64,000 nt of DNA from Mrakia gelida (GCA_024345305.1 BRON01000015.1:1-64000), one strand, 5' to 3'. Counted from the first letter of the stretch, positions 1 through 17,106 are shown. Numbers and translations are program-made. The notes: generated from the letters alone by a model not told the origin.

Positions 1-109
1 ACCCTAACCCTAACCCTAACCCTAACCCTAACCCTAACCCTAACCCTAACCCTAACCCTAACCCTAACCCTAACCCTAACCCTAACCCTCTAACCCTAAC
101 CCTAACCCT
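1..109. repeat. Telomere repeat array (CCCTAA)n
   Basis: The window opens with about 18 tandem CCCTAA units, the C-rich strand of a TTAGGG-type telomere read from the chromosome end inward. The array is perfect to about position 88, then has an extra CT (CCCTCTAACCC), two more units, and decays at about 109. This marks the left end of the window as a true or nearly true chromosome terminus. Confidence 0.97.
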
Positions 110-574
110 CACCTCCCCTTTTCTACTACAACACCCTCCCACACTTTCTCAAACTTACTACATCACTTCACCTTCACTTTCACTTCCTTTTCACTTTCTC
201 TACTTTCTCTACTTCCTCACTACTTCCCCTACTCTTTTCTCCTTCTCACTCCAACTCCTCAACTTCTTCTCTCTCTCTTCAATTTTCTTCACCCAAACTC
301 CTCCAAACCAACTTACCTACTACCCAACACTGTTTCTTTACTTTTTCTTCACTTTCACTACTCTACTACTCTCCCACTCCTTCCTTCGTACCCAACACTC
401 TTCCAACGCGTCCTTTCCTTCCCTTCTCCAGCCCAACACCCCAGCGCTGTCCCTGGTCTCCACCACTCATAGACGGTTTCAGCTAGTCGTTTTCACTTTC
501 CAAGACTGTCTTCATTGCTGGAAAGGAGATCAGTGGCGACTTGAGCAGGTCAGGGTCAGGGTGCTTCGTCAAAA
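110..574. other. Telomere-adjacent pyrimidine-rich tract, almost G-free
   Basis: No coding potential is visible. The + strand is C/T/A only: the first G of the whole window is at 332, the next at 388, and normal base composition returns near 430. The tract is not a simple repeat; it is irregular runs of CTTCAC, CTACTTC and similar. It lies between the telomere and the 330-bp tandem array. Confidence 0.85.
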
Positions 575-2530
575 GGAAGGACGTGACTGGAACAAAGAGT
601 CATGAGACAATCCCTTTCATCTCGTATAGATCACCTCGAGTGATTCAAAGTTGAAATCGAATTTGAATTCCCTTTCGATCGCATATACCCACGACTATAG
701 TGGTGGTTTCGTTCATGTTCTCCTAGCCGGTGAAAAGCATGTCCACCCTTTCACATCCCCTCGCGAGCACCCCCAGTTCGGGCCCCAAGCAGCTGGAGTG
801 GCATCAAACAGATTGAGAGAACCCTCAAAGGCACCTGAGATGATCTGCGTTGGTTTCGACCAGCTGAGAGAAAATTTGAGTGAGTCGAACTGGCACAAGA
901 GGGGAGAGGACGCAACATGAACAAGGGATCACGAAACGACTTCTTCCATCTCGTATAGATCACCTCGAGTGATTCATACTTGAAACCGAATTTGAATTCC
1001 CTTTTCATCGCGTATGCCCGCGAGTATATAGGTGCGCCCGTTCATGTTCTAGTAGCCGTTGAAGAGCGCGTCCACCATCTCGCACCCACTTACGAACACT
1101 TTTAACTTCGGACCCAGAGCAGCTGGAGCGGCACCGAATAAATTGGGAGAACCGTCAAGACTACTAGAGATGATCCGAATTGGTTTCAGCTGTCGAAGAG
1201 CGCGTCCACCATCTTACATCCATTCGCGAGCACTCCCAACTCCTCAACAAAAGCAGCTAGAGCGACACCGAATGTATTGACAGAACCGTCAAGACTACTA
1301 GAGATGATCCGAATTGGTTTCGATCAGCTCAGAGAAGATTTGAGCAAGTCGAACTTGGCTGGAAGAAGGGAGGACGTGACTGGAAGGAGAAGTCCCGAAT
1401 TGATCGCTTCCATCTCGTATAGATCACCTCGAGTGATTCATAGTTGAAACCGACTTTCAATTCCCTTTCGATCGCATATACCTACGAGTATAGAGGTGGT
1501 CTCAATCATGTCTTAGTAGCCGTCAAACGGCGTGTCCACCCTCTCGTATCCGCTTGCGAACACTTTTAACTTCGGACCCAGAGCAGCTGGAGCGGCACCG
1601 AATAAATTGGGAGAACCGTCAAGACTACTAGAAATGATCCGAATCGGTTTCGATCAGCTCAGAGAAGATTTGAGCGAGTCGGAGTTGGCTGGAAGAAGGG
1701 AGGACGTGACTGGAAGGAGAAGTCCCGAATTGATCCCTTTCATCTCGTATAGATCACCTCGAGTGATTCATAGTTGAAACCGAATTTGAATTCCCTTTTG
1801 ATCGCGTATGCCCGGGAGTATATAGGTGCGCCCGTTCATGTTCTAGTAGCCGTTGAAGAGCGCGTCCACCATCTCGCACCCACTTACGAACACTTTTAAC
1901 TTCGGACCCAGAGCAGCTGGAGCGGCACCGAATAAATTGGGAGAACCGTCAAAACTACTAGAGATGATCCGAATCGGTTTCGATCAGCTCAGAGAAGATT
2001 TGAGCAAGTCGAACTTGGCTGGAAGAAGGGAGGACGTGACTGGAAGGAGAAGTCCCGAATTGATCGCTTCCATCTCGTATAGATCACCTCGAGTGATATA
2101 TAGTTGAAACCGACGTTCAATTCCCTTCCGATCGCATATGCCCGCGAGTATACAGGTGGTCACGTTCATGTTCTAGTAGCCGTTGAAGAGCGCGTCCACC
2201 ATCTCGCACCCACTTACGAACACTTTTAACTTCGGACCCAGAGCAGCTGGAGCGGCACCGAATAAATTGGGAGAACCGTCAAGACTACTAGAGATGATCC
2301 GAATTGGTTTCGATCAGCTCAGAGAAGATTTGAGCAAGTCGAACTTGGCTGGAAGAAGGGAGGACGCGACTGGAGGAGAAGTCCTAGATCGATCGCTTCC
2401 ATCTGATGTAGATCACCTCGGGTCATAGATGGATCAAACAGGCTTTTGATTCCCTTTTGATCGCGTATGCCCGCGAGTATATAGGTGCGCCCGTTCATGT
2501 TCTAGTAGCCGTCAAAGAGCGCGTCCACCA
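575..2530. repeat. Subtelomeric tandem array, ~330-bp units
   Basis: The anchor GTCCACC with its conserved surroundings recurs at 741, 1070, 1204, 1534, 1864, 2194 and 2523, giving spacings of 329, 134, 330, 330, 330 and 329. There are thus five full-length intervals and one truncated 134-bp unit. The first copy (from about 575) and the last are the most diverged; units starting near 1534, 1864 and 2194 are nearly identical. Other landmarks in each full unit are CTCGTATAGATCACCTCGAG and GGACCCAGAGCAGCTGGAG. The unit length is a multiple of three and each full copy carries a similar ~70-codon open stretch on the + strand, closed by stops (TAG, TGA) soon after. I see no known transposase or helicase in it. 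Confidence 0.9.
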
Positions 2531-3981
2531 TCTCACACCCACTCGCAAGCACTCCCAACTCCTCAAAGAAAGCAGCTAGAGCGACACTGAACATACCCAG
2601 AGAGTCAGCGAAGCAATACGAGATCATAGGTAGGTCATCTAGCAGTGCCACGGAAGAACTGACGAACGTCGAAGGGAGGCGAGGTCGAGATGGAGGGAAG
2701 GGGAGGAGAGGTGAGCTCAACGCAAGCCGACTCGACGACCGAGAGAGGCCTTCCAACACTCCTACAGTATCCCTCTACTTCTCCACCTATGGGCCCACTA
2801 TATACAAGCCGGATGTATTCGCCAGAAGGGAGAAAAGGGAGCAAGAATTCGTCTCGACAGCTTCGACAAAGGAAAGGAAGGAGAAAGGTCGAGCTGCCAG
2901 CGCATCAAATCGCGAGGTCGAGGGAGGAAGAGGAGAGCCAAGGCGTGCCATGGGAGCGGTTTGCGATGGAGGAGGAAGTATACTAGAGTGGTAGGAAAGA
3001 GAGAACGAGAAGATAGAGTGAGTAGGAGAGTCTCAGCAGCATGCGATGCATGGGAGGAAGGAGAGTCAAGCTCAACAAGACTCCATGAGCGAGGAGCCTC
3101 AACCGTATACATCCCTCAAAATCTGAGACCACCAGCCTAGGCTCCATAGCCGCCCTACTATAGCCTCCAAGTCTCATCGCGATCCGAGCAAGAGGAGGGG
3201 AGAACGAAACGAGAGAAGATGGAGGGAAGGGAGGGAAGGAGGTGGAGGTGGAGCTCACCTCGATCGAGCTCATTTTCTCCTGCATCCAGCCTTGACGAGA
3301 GATAAAAACCAGCTGGGGTTGGTCCCATACTACCAAAGAGTCATAATGGAGAAGGAGGGACCGGGGGGAGGCCCATGTCTAGAGCGAGAGGAGAGAGAAG
3401 GTGGGTGTTGAGCTTGAGCAAGCAAGAAGCTCCTCCCTTGGACACGTTCATAGATGCTGAGAGGGGACTCTAGCAGTAAAGCCAAATCTGAGTAGATAAT
3501 AGTCAGGAGAGTAGGTATAGAGAACACGCTCCCCATTCGAGCGCGCAAATTTTCCTGCTAGGAAGCTCACACTCGCATAGGAGAGAGGAGAAGGAGCTCA
3601 GAGGTGAGCTTGAGCTCATACCTTTCAACCTCGAGACGTCGGCAAATCTTCACTCTAGAGCTAAGCCCTTTATACCGGACATACTAGAGCTACTAATCAA
3701 CGGCCCTAGCTCTTCGCATAGCAGGAACTCGGCCTTGAATATACAGTGCAGCTAAAAGAGAGAGGATGGAGCTCCTCCGAAAAGAACTCGCGGAAGTCAG
3801 CTCGAGCTCGCCCTCTCCTTCGTTTTGAGGTACCTCTCGGGAGAATCGCTATCGGCGATGCAGATCTTCTCGTACGGAGCCGTGCTTCTGATACATTGGG
3901 CTTCATAGGTAGATCTCGCTGGACGTTTTTCCCGTTTGCGATTCGGTTGGGAGGGGAGGGAGGAACGAAGCCGCGCAGGTT
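2531..3981. other. Gene-free subtelomeric DNA
   Basis: No recognisable gene is present. The sequence is purine-rich on the + strand with many GAGCTC/AGCTCGAG motifs and short overlapping open frames on both strands that resemble no protein I know. It may be decayed mobile or gene sequence, but nothing identifies it. Confidence 0.6.
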
Positions 3982-4074
3982 GCGTACCCTCCGGAAAGGC
4001 GCCAGGAACGGTCGGAGGGTACGCATGCGTACCCTCGAGGGTACGCAGAGGCCCGTTCCTGCTAGCAGGAACGG
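3982..4074. repeat. Cluster of perfect palindromes and nested inverted repeats
   Basis: Three perfect 22-bp palindromes lie within 60 bp: 4015-4036 (centre GCATGC), 4026-4047 (centre CTCGAG, overlapping the first) and 4053-4074 (centre GCTAGC). In addition GCGTACCCTCC at 3982-3992 pairs with GGAGGGTACGC at 4014-4024, and CAGGAACGG at 4003-4011 pairs with CCGTTCCTG at 4053-4061. The region could form alternative hairpins or a cruciform. No gene or known element is attached. A short TTAGGGTTAG follows at 4086-4095. Confidence 0.9.
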
Positions 4075-4269
4075 ACGGCATACGGTTAGGGTTAGAAGCT
4101 CGAGGGTCTGGAGGATTGAATCTAGAGGAGGAGAATCAAGGGAATGGAAACGAGGAAGAAAGGGAGAGGACGGCGCGTCGTCAGTCAAACTGCTCGACCG
4201 ACCGACTGATGCATTTGAGTCTCATTCTGATCAACCGTCCTCACGAGGTTCGACACTCCGCCGACACCT

Positions 4270-4559
4270 TGTAGGTTTCAAGGCTGGGGTCCGAGTCTTG
4301 AGCAATGAGGACGGGAGAAGGAAGAAAGGTCCACGGCGGCTTGTCGACGCGACAAGATCAGAACAGAGAAGGGCAAGGGGAGAAGGAGAGTGAAAAGAGA
4401 AAAGGGATGAAGGCGAAACGTCAAGTGCGGTGAGTGTGGACGGATAGGGGCATGAAAGGAAGGGAAGAGAGATGAGAGAAAGAAGAAGTAAGCAAAGGAA
4501 CGCGTCGTTGTTCAAACTTCTTAACCGAACGCTTCCATGCCATTCTGCTCAGCCGGCCT
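4270..4559. repeat. Partial copy of repeat R1 (tandem with R1a)
   Basis: The block around 4280-4330 (GAGTCTTGAGCAATGAGGAC and the GGAGAAGGAAGAAAGG that follows) is repeated in diverged form about 325 bp later near 4605-4655. The preceding bases (TCAAACTGCTCGACCGA versus TCAAACTTCTTAACCGA) also correspond. This looks like a partial tandem duplication of one end of the R1 element. No coding function is apparent. Confidence 0.55.
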
Positions 4560-5460
4560 TGACACCTGGAAGCATCCCAACCTTCTTCCTCTGCGCTTGA
4601 AGTTGGGGTTGAGAGTCTCGAGCGATGAGGGCGGGAGAAAGAAGGAAGACGGTGGAGGGCTCGGACGACGCGACGAGACGGGAACGGCGGGAGGAGAGAG
4701 AGGGGGAGAAAGGAAAGGGAGATGCAAGACAGAGATAAAGGATTGGGTGTGAGAGAAGGAGGGTGAGGGACACCATGCAATGGAAAGAGGGAAGAAGGAC
4801 GAAGAGAGGGAAGTTACGTCGAGAGGACGAAGTCGCAAACGACTCAACTGCTGAGCGCATCGTGACTCGAGCTGCTTCGAGCGTAGAACCAAAAGGGTCA
4901 AGAAGCAGCTCTGCACGACGGCTTCTCAGCAGGAGGATGAAAAGCGCTAAAGGAGGAGGGCGATCAAGAGAAGAGAGAGGGAGAGAGAAGCAGGGAAAGG
5001 GAAAGCAAGCGACCTCTGTCTCCGTCGTCTCCGTTTTGCAACATCTCGAGCACCCGCCAGATCCACCCGACGAACGCCCCAAGAGGAGATCCTTGGGCAG
5101 GGGGTAGGCTACCCCAGATGATGGGAAGTCGCAAGAGAGGAAGGGAGAAGAAGAGATGAGAGGACAAAGAACGAAACGAAAGCCGAACGAGCGAGGGGAA
5201 GTGACCCTCCCCCTCTTTTCCCTCCTCTTCACTCCCCACCTCAGCAAAGCATCTCCATCCCTCTCGATCAGACCACTCCATGTAACTCCCGGCCTTCGAA
5301 AGGTAGGAAGAGTTGAGGAAAGGATGAGACGAGAGGGAAAGAAGAACGCTTCGCTCCACCTCCCGCTCCACTCGGACGTTCGTTCTTGCACAAACTGCTG
5401 CTCCTTGAGCCTCGTCTCTCACTAGGTGCCTTTCTTGAAAGAAGGCGTGTGAAGGGACTT
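4560..5460 (+). repeat. Dispersed repeat R1a (inverted partner of 18110-19010)
   Basis: Several blocks match the reverse complement of 18110-19010 in the expected order. Examples are CTCTCACTAGGTGCCTTTC (about 5418-5437), CCACCTCCCGCTCCACTCGG (about 5359-5378), AAGCCGAACGAGCG (about 5178-5192) and ATCAACTGCTG/CTCAACTGCTG near 4845. The copies are diverged, with small insertions and deletions, so this is an old duplication or two members of a dispersed family. No transposase is visible and I found no clear terminal inverted repeats. Confidence 0.75.
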
Positions 5461-6344
5461 AGAGGGGTGTGGAGCAGCAGGTTGCGCGAGAAGGAGGAGG
5501 AGAGAAGGAAGGCGAAGGGTGGTGGTTTGAAGTCAACTACCTTGAAAGGAAAAGGGAGGGAAGATGGGAGGCGGATTCGGAGTTTGAATACAGGCGCCAG
5601 CGCGACCAGTAGATATTCCTCGGCAAAAGCCAAGCATATATTGGGGAGAGGCAAAACCAGGCTTGAGTCGGTCAAGGACTTGGAAAAAGCGGAAGCGGAA
5701 ATGGAAAGAACAGTCGACGCGACGCGGCACAACTTCGATCTCGCTGCTCATTCGTCTCTTCTTCTCCGTCATAATGATCGAGTCAACTATCTCAAATCTC
5801 AGGCTGAAAAGGACACTTCGGACGGGTGCCGAGATTGTAAGTTTGAGGAAGCGAGATAAAGTGAGGGAAGAAGGGGAAAGGAGATGCGACGCGTCGGCTT
5901 TTTCTCTCCAGCTTGCAGGTTTTCGTCTTACACCCAACTCCGACCTCCAATCCAGCGAGATTATTTTATCTTCAGCACCTCTTGCAATTCATGAACGTAA
6001 GGTTTGAAGTTCGAAAGGACGCGTCGCTCGCTCTTCTCCTTCGTTGAGCTCGAGCTCACATTCACGTTCCTCCCTCCCTCCCTTTCGCTCGTCTCTATCT
6101 CCTTCGCTCGCTACGACTCCAACTCTCACTGACTCTCATCTTGTCAACTCCTCGTACTCAGATCTCGACATGAACCCTTCGAAAAAACATCACGCCCCCA
6201 GCCAAACCTTCTGGCCTCTCTTTCGCCCCTAACGCCCACCGACGATCAGGTCCCTCCCCCTCTCTCTCGCTCGTTCCCCTCTCTTCCCCCTCCCTTTGGA
6301 TCCCAGCTCGTCATGCTCTCCTTCCCTCCCAACCACCAGCACGG
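5461..6344. other. Intergenic region upstream of the NDR-family kinase
   Basis: No gene is recognised here. It contains two GACGCGTC palindromes (5888 and 6018) and a C/T-rich stretch from about 6040 to 6340, typical of promoter and 5' leader sequence. An ATG at 6171 opens only a 20-codon frame ending before the kinase start and could be an upstream ORF. The promoter and 5' leader of the kinase gene probably lie here. Confidence 0.5.
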
Positions 6345-11554
<5,210 letters not shown>

Positions 11555-12223
11555 GTCCCTCCTCTCCCCTACACGCAACCATTTCTTTTCTCCATCTCGC
11601 TCCTTTCTCGACTCCATCTCGGATGCCTTCCCTTCTTATAGACTCGCCATACGATTCACGAACGACCTTTCACGACCCCTCTCTTGCCGCTCTCGCTCGC
11701 TCGCTCTACTTATTTAACTTCACCGACCTCGTAGCCTACCTCCCCTGTTCCCCGTCTCACTTAGTCCCACACATACGTATCTCTCTCCTTCGACCGCCTT
11801 TGTCTGCCTGAATGTGATAAAACCTCGTTCCTCCCTCGCCGTTCGACGAGCGACGAGTTCAGCAATTCGATCAGCATGAAAGAGCAAAGGAGCAAAACAG
11901 AAGAAGAAGACGATATAACGGCGAAAAGAAGCGAGAGAGAGTGTGATGCGTAGTGTGTCCATGGTTGTGTTACGACATTGCGAGAAGAGATAGATGCGAA
12001 GGAGAAAGCAGAAGAAGAGAGGAGCAAAGCGAGTGAGGTGAGTCGTGATGAGGATTCGTTAAGAAAGAAGAGGCTAAGCAAGGGAGACGAGCGGGCAGAG
12101 TATAGGGTAGTTGATTAAAGAGGGGAGAGAAATATAGTCTAGTTGGTAAGGTAGGTAGGAGCGCGAAAATGAAGGACAGAGAAGGGGGAAAGACGAAGGA
12201 GACGAAGCAAGAAGACGACGCGA
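11555..12223. other. Convergent 3' intergenic region
   Basis: This 0.67-kb stretch lies between the stop of the kinase gene (+) and the stop of the TRP-like gene (-). It should hold both 3' UTRs. I see no conserved element; the sequence around 11890-12080 is A/G-rich. Confidence 0.5.
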
Positions 12224-15200
12224 CTACTCCTTCCGAGCCGTCTCCGAAGACGTCCTGTACGGCGACTTGTCTGGACGGAAGGGAGATCCTGGAGCAGCGG
12301 CGATGGTTTCGGTGGGAACTGGAGGAGTGAGTGCTGGTGGAGAGGGAGTCGGCCGATTCGGTCGGTTGACGACGAACGAAGCCCGTTGAGGAGCTCCTCC
12401 TGCTGTTGGTGAACTCGAGGAGGATGGACCATGATCGTCCGCTGAGCGAGCCTTGTCTCCTCCTTTCGGAGGTCGGACGACTGAGAAGCTCTTCCCTGGT
12501 GTTGAGGAGGACGTGGAGGCGACGGGAGTTCCGAGCTTGACGTTGGTCGCGTCTCCTTCGCTGACTCGACCCTTCTTCTTCCCGAACGGAGACCATCTCG
12601 ACGGGTTGCTGGTGCTGGCAGCTCCAACGGCGAGGGAAGACGAGGCTGCCGAAGCTGCTGGTGGTGTCGAGGACGACGCTGCTGGGGTTGACGAGCCGAC
12701 GTCCTTCGCTGCTCCTGCCGAATCCTCCTCCGTCGTCGCAGCTCCCGAAGTCGATTCCTCCGAATCCGAGACGTCGTTGTTGGCGTTCCTCACGAACCAC
12801 GAGTGCCTCCTTGGAGCCGGCGTCGTCGTCTCGTCCGAGTCCGACGCGATGTCGATCTCGTCGTCCTGAGGAGGAGGAGCTCTCGAAGGAGGACCGACGG
12901 CGTAGCCAGCTTGAGAGAACGAAGGTCCTTGGTTGTAAGAGGTAGGAGCGTAGGCATAGGGTCCAGAAGGGGAGTAGTTCTCGACGACGGCCGTTTCGCT
13001 TCGCGTCCGATGATGATTCTTGGGTCGGACGGCTTCGGTCGAGGTGGAAGAGGGAAGGTTCTGAGAGGAGGTAGGGAGAGGAGCGGTGGAGAGAGGTTGC
13101 TGGTAGCTGGGTTGTTGGCGTCGTTGTTGAGGTGGGGGAAGCGGAGAACCGTTTGAGAACTCGGCCGCTGTTGGCGAGGCGGGAGGGACGAGAGCATCTG
13201 AGGAGAGCGAGGGGAGAGGAAAAACGAGTCAGAGTTCGATTCGCGAGAGGTCTCGAGAAAAGAGGAAGAGGGAGACGATACTCACAAGGCGACTCATAGG
13301 CAGCTCGACCACCTCGAACGACGGAGAATCCTCGACTCGGGGGTGGACCTCCGGCGAGTCCTTGATTCGCGGGAGGAGGACTGCTGGGAGGGTACATCGA
13401 GGGACCTCCTTGCTGCTGCTGGCCATGGAACGACTGCCTCTGCTGAGGGCTCATCGACGCGTATCCATTCGGCGCGTAAGGTCCTCCAGCTCCCGTCGGA
13501 GGCCTCCATCCCGACATGATAAATCCTCGCTCGTCCAGAGGCGGCTCCTCGATCGCTCTGGGAGCGTATCCGTTCGGATCGTAAGATCCAGATCCAACTC
13601 CGTAGGACGTCGTCGGCGCATGCTGGTACGCTCCTCCTCCAGGCGTCGTCGCCGGCGTCGACCTCTGCGACAGATCGAGCATCCCTTGCGTACTCGCTCC
13701 CTCCGAAAGACGCTTGGTGTTCCCCTTCCTCCCCGTCTGATGTCCTCGACGTTTCCTCCTCCGACCAGAAGCTCGCATGAGGTCCTCGCCACAGCAAGAG
13801 AGTTTGCTCATCGCTCCAAGGAGTCCTGAGTCGTAGGGGTCGGGAGATTGGTCGAAGGGCGAGTTGGAGGCGAAACGAGTGATGAGCTCGATGATTTTGA
13901 TGAGGAGAGTGAGGAGGAAGATGAGGAAGACGACGGCTTGGATGATGATGATGGCGTAGGCGATCCAGGAATCGGCGGAGGTTCCGACGTCGACCTGGAG
14001 ACGGAGGAAGGAAGAAAAGGATGAGTGAGCTCGAGCTCGACGCCGGGAGGAGAAGCCAGGCAAACGAGCAGTTCCGAGACTCACAGCTTGGCAGAGGATG
14101 CTGTGAGGAGGGTGTGCGCAGATGATCGTGTCAGAGAAGGTTCGGTCGAACAAGAAAGAAGACTGACGACGAGAGAATGGACGCGTCGAACTCACAGGAC
14201 GAGCACCATCGTTATGATCCTCAACACGCAAAGCACGAAGCTCGTTCCTCCCATGCTCGCCCCTTCTCCCCAAGGCAGCCAGATGCTCGTCACCAGCGCC
14301 AACACGATCTCCAGCAGCAGCAAGATGATGCTCTGAGCCGTCCCACTCCCTCCTCCCGCCCCGATCACGATCCCCGACACTAAGCTCGCTCCGAGGAGCA
14401 CGGCCGCGTATAGCTGCGATCCTTCGCCGTAGAGGTTGTAGAGAGGTCCGAGGGAGAGGAGGGTTCGCGTGGCGTCGTAGAGTTTGGGAGCTGGGATGGT
14501 GGCGACTCGGAAGAGGAGGTAGGCGGGAGCGGCGAGGGAGATGAAGACGAAGACGATGACGGAGAGGATGAGGGTTGAGATGGCGGAGGGCGAGGTTGGT
14601 GACTTCCAGAGGGTGAATTGGTGAACGGAGTAGATGGTGAGAGGAAGGTGGAAGAGGAGGAGAAGTCGGATGAGGTTGCCTGAAGAGTCGCGTCGAGCGG
14701 ACGAACGAACGAAGGTCAGCGAACGAGACGCGTCCCTCCCCTTCTATGATCCTCTTCAACTCGACGGGACGAGCACAGCAGAAGGAAAGGATAGCTCACC
14801 CTGCAATGAGGAAGCATAGAAAGCACCCACTCCACCCTTCACCTTGTACTTCCACCACTGCCTCCTCACCGCCGTCGGAGGGACGTGCTCTCCGTTCGGT
14901 CCAGCTCCTCCTCCCGCCACCTTCTTCTTCCCTCCTCCTCCTCCAGGACTCCCATCCTCACTCTCCTCCCTGAGAGTCTCCCTGAACATGCGAGGACTGA
15001 GGGCTCCAGCGGCGCTTCCGTGATTGCTTCGCTTGCTCGATCCGATGTAGTCCACGAGACCGTGGATGAACCAGACGAGGAGGGAGAGGAAGATGACGGC
15101 GGCGCAGATCATCCTGGGAGGGACGAGGAGAAGGACGAGGAGAGTCAGTTTGGAAAATCGTCGAGGCTCGAGAGCGGAAAGAAGCGAGGGTGAGGGAAGA

Positions 15201-17106
15201 GATCGACTCACAGGAAGATCGCCGCACTCGTTCCGAACAGGTCTTGCTCTCTCAGCCCAACCGCGTGAGCGAACGAAGGGATCCCAGGTCCAGCGTCGAG
15301 ATGAAGAAGTACATTGGGAGCGTCGTCGTCGAGATAGATGGGTTTGGAGGGATCCGAGAGCTGAGTCGCGAAGTCGGAGGAAGGAGTGTACGTCGACGAG
15401 AGAGGGTTGAAGAGTTTCGACGAAGCGTTCGATCCTTGAGCGAGGGTGACGTTTCCGATGAGGGTCGACCAGGCTCCTTGGGCTGCGATCGGGTAGAAGA
15501 ACTGGGGAAGGGAGGGTAAGAGAAAGACGCGTCAGTTCTCGAACGAGGGTCGAGCGAGATGAGGAACGAGGGAGAAGAACGAACCGTTGGCCACTGAACG
15601 GCGATCATGGCGAGGGAAGTCGAGAACTGGAGGTGGTAGATGATATCTCGGAACCCAGGGGTGACTGAGAAGAGGAGAAGCACGGAATAGATCAGTGCCG
15701 GGCTCTCCTTCGTGACGTCCTTAAAAACGACGACGCGTTCGAGACTCACCGAACCTCAACAACGACGGACTCGAAACCAACACATCCCCCGACACCGTAC
15801 TGACCACCGCCGTCCCCAACACCCTCAACCACTTCCCATCCCTCTTCCCAACCCTCTCGTCTTCGGCCTTCATCCCAACTCCCCACCCAGCCCACGCTCT
15901 CGCTCCCCACAGCACCAGTCCGTACCCGATCGCGATCCCGACCGGTATCCAAAGGAAAAGCTTGTAGTAGAACCCAGATGGATAGTACGGCGTGACCTCG
16001 AGGTTGACACAAGCGAGTTCGTTGGCTGGCGTTGACGTGTCGACGATTCGGACGTGGGTTCGGAGGGACGTGAGAGGGTAGGACGATCCGAGGGGTAGGG
16101 TGAGGTTGAGAGCGATGGGACCTGCTGGGATGATGCAGTTGGTTGGTTCGGAGGGAAGGTTGAGGTACGGGGAGGAGGAGAGAGAGTTGCAGAGGGAGGA
16201 GGTGGAGGAGATGATGGTGGAGGAGAGGAAGGAGACGGTGGTGAAGAGGGTGGCTGTGGGAGAGGAAGAGGGACGCGTCGAGGGTAGGTTGGAGTCAGTG
16301 GGAGTGGATTTTCAAGGGATCCAGACGAGTTACTCACCCAGCTTCTCAGTCGTGTTCGAATATCCAGAGACGGCCTAGAAGGAACGAAACAGTTGGGGGA
16401 GGAAAGCGTCAGCTCGTCAGTCTTCGAGTCGAAAGAGCGTCGACCTGGGGTGATTGGAAGTGAGGAAGTCCTTCTTCGGGCTACGAAATAGATTGTGGAT
16501 GCTCGACGAATAGACCATGATCCTAGATATCGTTCGAAGGGGGAACGAAGAGTATCCTCAGCTCGGAAGGAGGAGGAGGAACGAAGTTGATGAGCTCGAA
16601 TCGATTCGACGTCGAGTCGAGCTCAAAACAGTCGCTCCTTCCCCTTCGTTTCTGCTCCATCCGAGCTCCAGGACCACTCCCAGAAAACCCTCCTCAACCT
16701 CTATACACTCTGGGTCGTCTCCAGAGTCCCATCTCAAACCGATACAACTCGACACTCCTCCCAAACGTCAAGCCAACGGCAAACACTCCGCCCCCCTCTC
16801 GGTCTCTCGTCCCTCCTTCCCCAAAGAAGCAGAGCTCGTCTGACTCACCTGTCCAATCGTCCCAAACAGCGATACCCTCAACAGCTTGTTTCCAGACTCC
16901 CAAGTCGGACCTCGTTGTCCCTCCGTGTTCTCTACGAGCTGAGCGTAGGCCGAAGTGAAGTCGAGTCGACCTGAGGAAGGAAAGTTGGAATCCAGAGTAG
17001 CGCACGAAGAGAGCGTCACAGAGAGAGGGGAGGCGGAGGTTGAGAGGGGAGAGGAGAGGACGAGAAAGGCCAGGGCGAAGGTGGAGAGGGAGGAGAGGGA
17101 GGGCAT
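12224..17106 (-). CDS. TRP-like/FLC-family integral membrane protein
   Basis: Reading the minus strand, the protein starts with a signal peptide (MPSLSSLSTFALAFLVLSS) and an extracytoplasmic domain with several cysteines and possible N-glycosylation sites, resembling the ML-like domain of fungal TRP/FLC/Pkd2 proteins. It then has about eight or nine hydrophobic segments, including LFLWIPVGIAIGYGLVLWGA, ICAAVIFLSLLVWFIHGLV, LILSVIVFVFISLAAPAYLL, SIILLLLEIVLALVTSIWL and AYAIIIIQAVVFLIFLLTLL. A long Ser/Pro/Gly/Gln-rich cytosolic tail of about 400 residues ends at 12224. Members of this family act in calcium or flavin/heme transport at the ER or plasma membrane. The start at 17106 was chosen because it begins the signal peptide; an in-frame ATG lies 75 bases upstream. 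The gene is convergent with the kinase gene. Confidence 0.82.

Noticed and set aside
3746..4393. A 215-codon Arg/Gly-rich open frame across the palindrome cluster.
   Set aside because: The composition is that of purine-rich non-coding DNA, it resembles no family, and the palindromes account for part of it.
11970..14759. Very long continuous open frame (over 900 codons) on the minus strand.
   Set aside because: It runs through introns and frame changes of the TRP-like gene; only its middle part carries real transmembrane sequence. The remainder is Arg/Ser-rich translation of introns and other frames.
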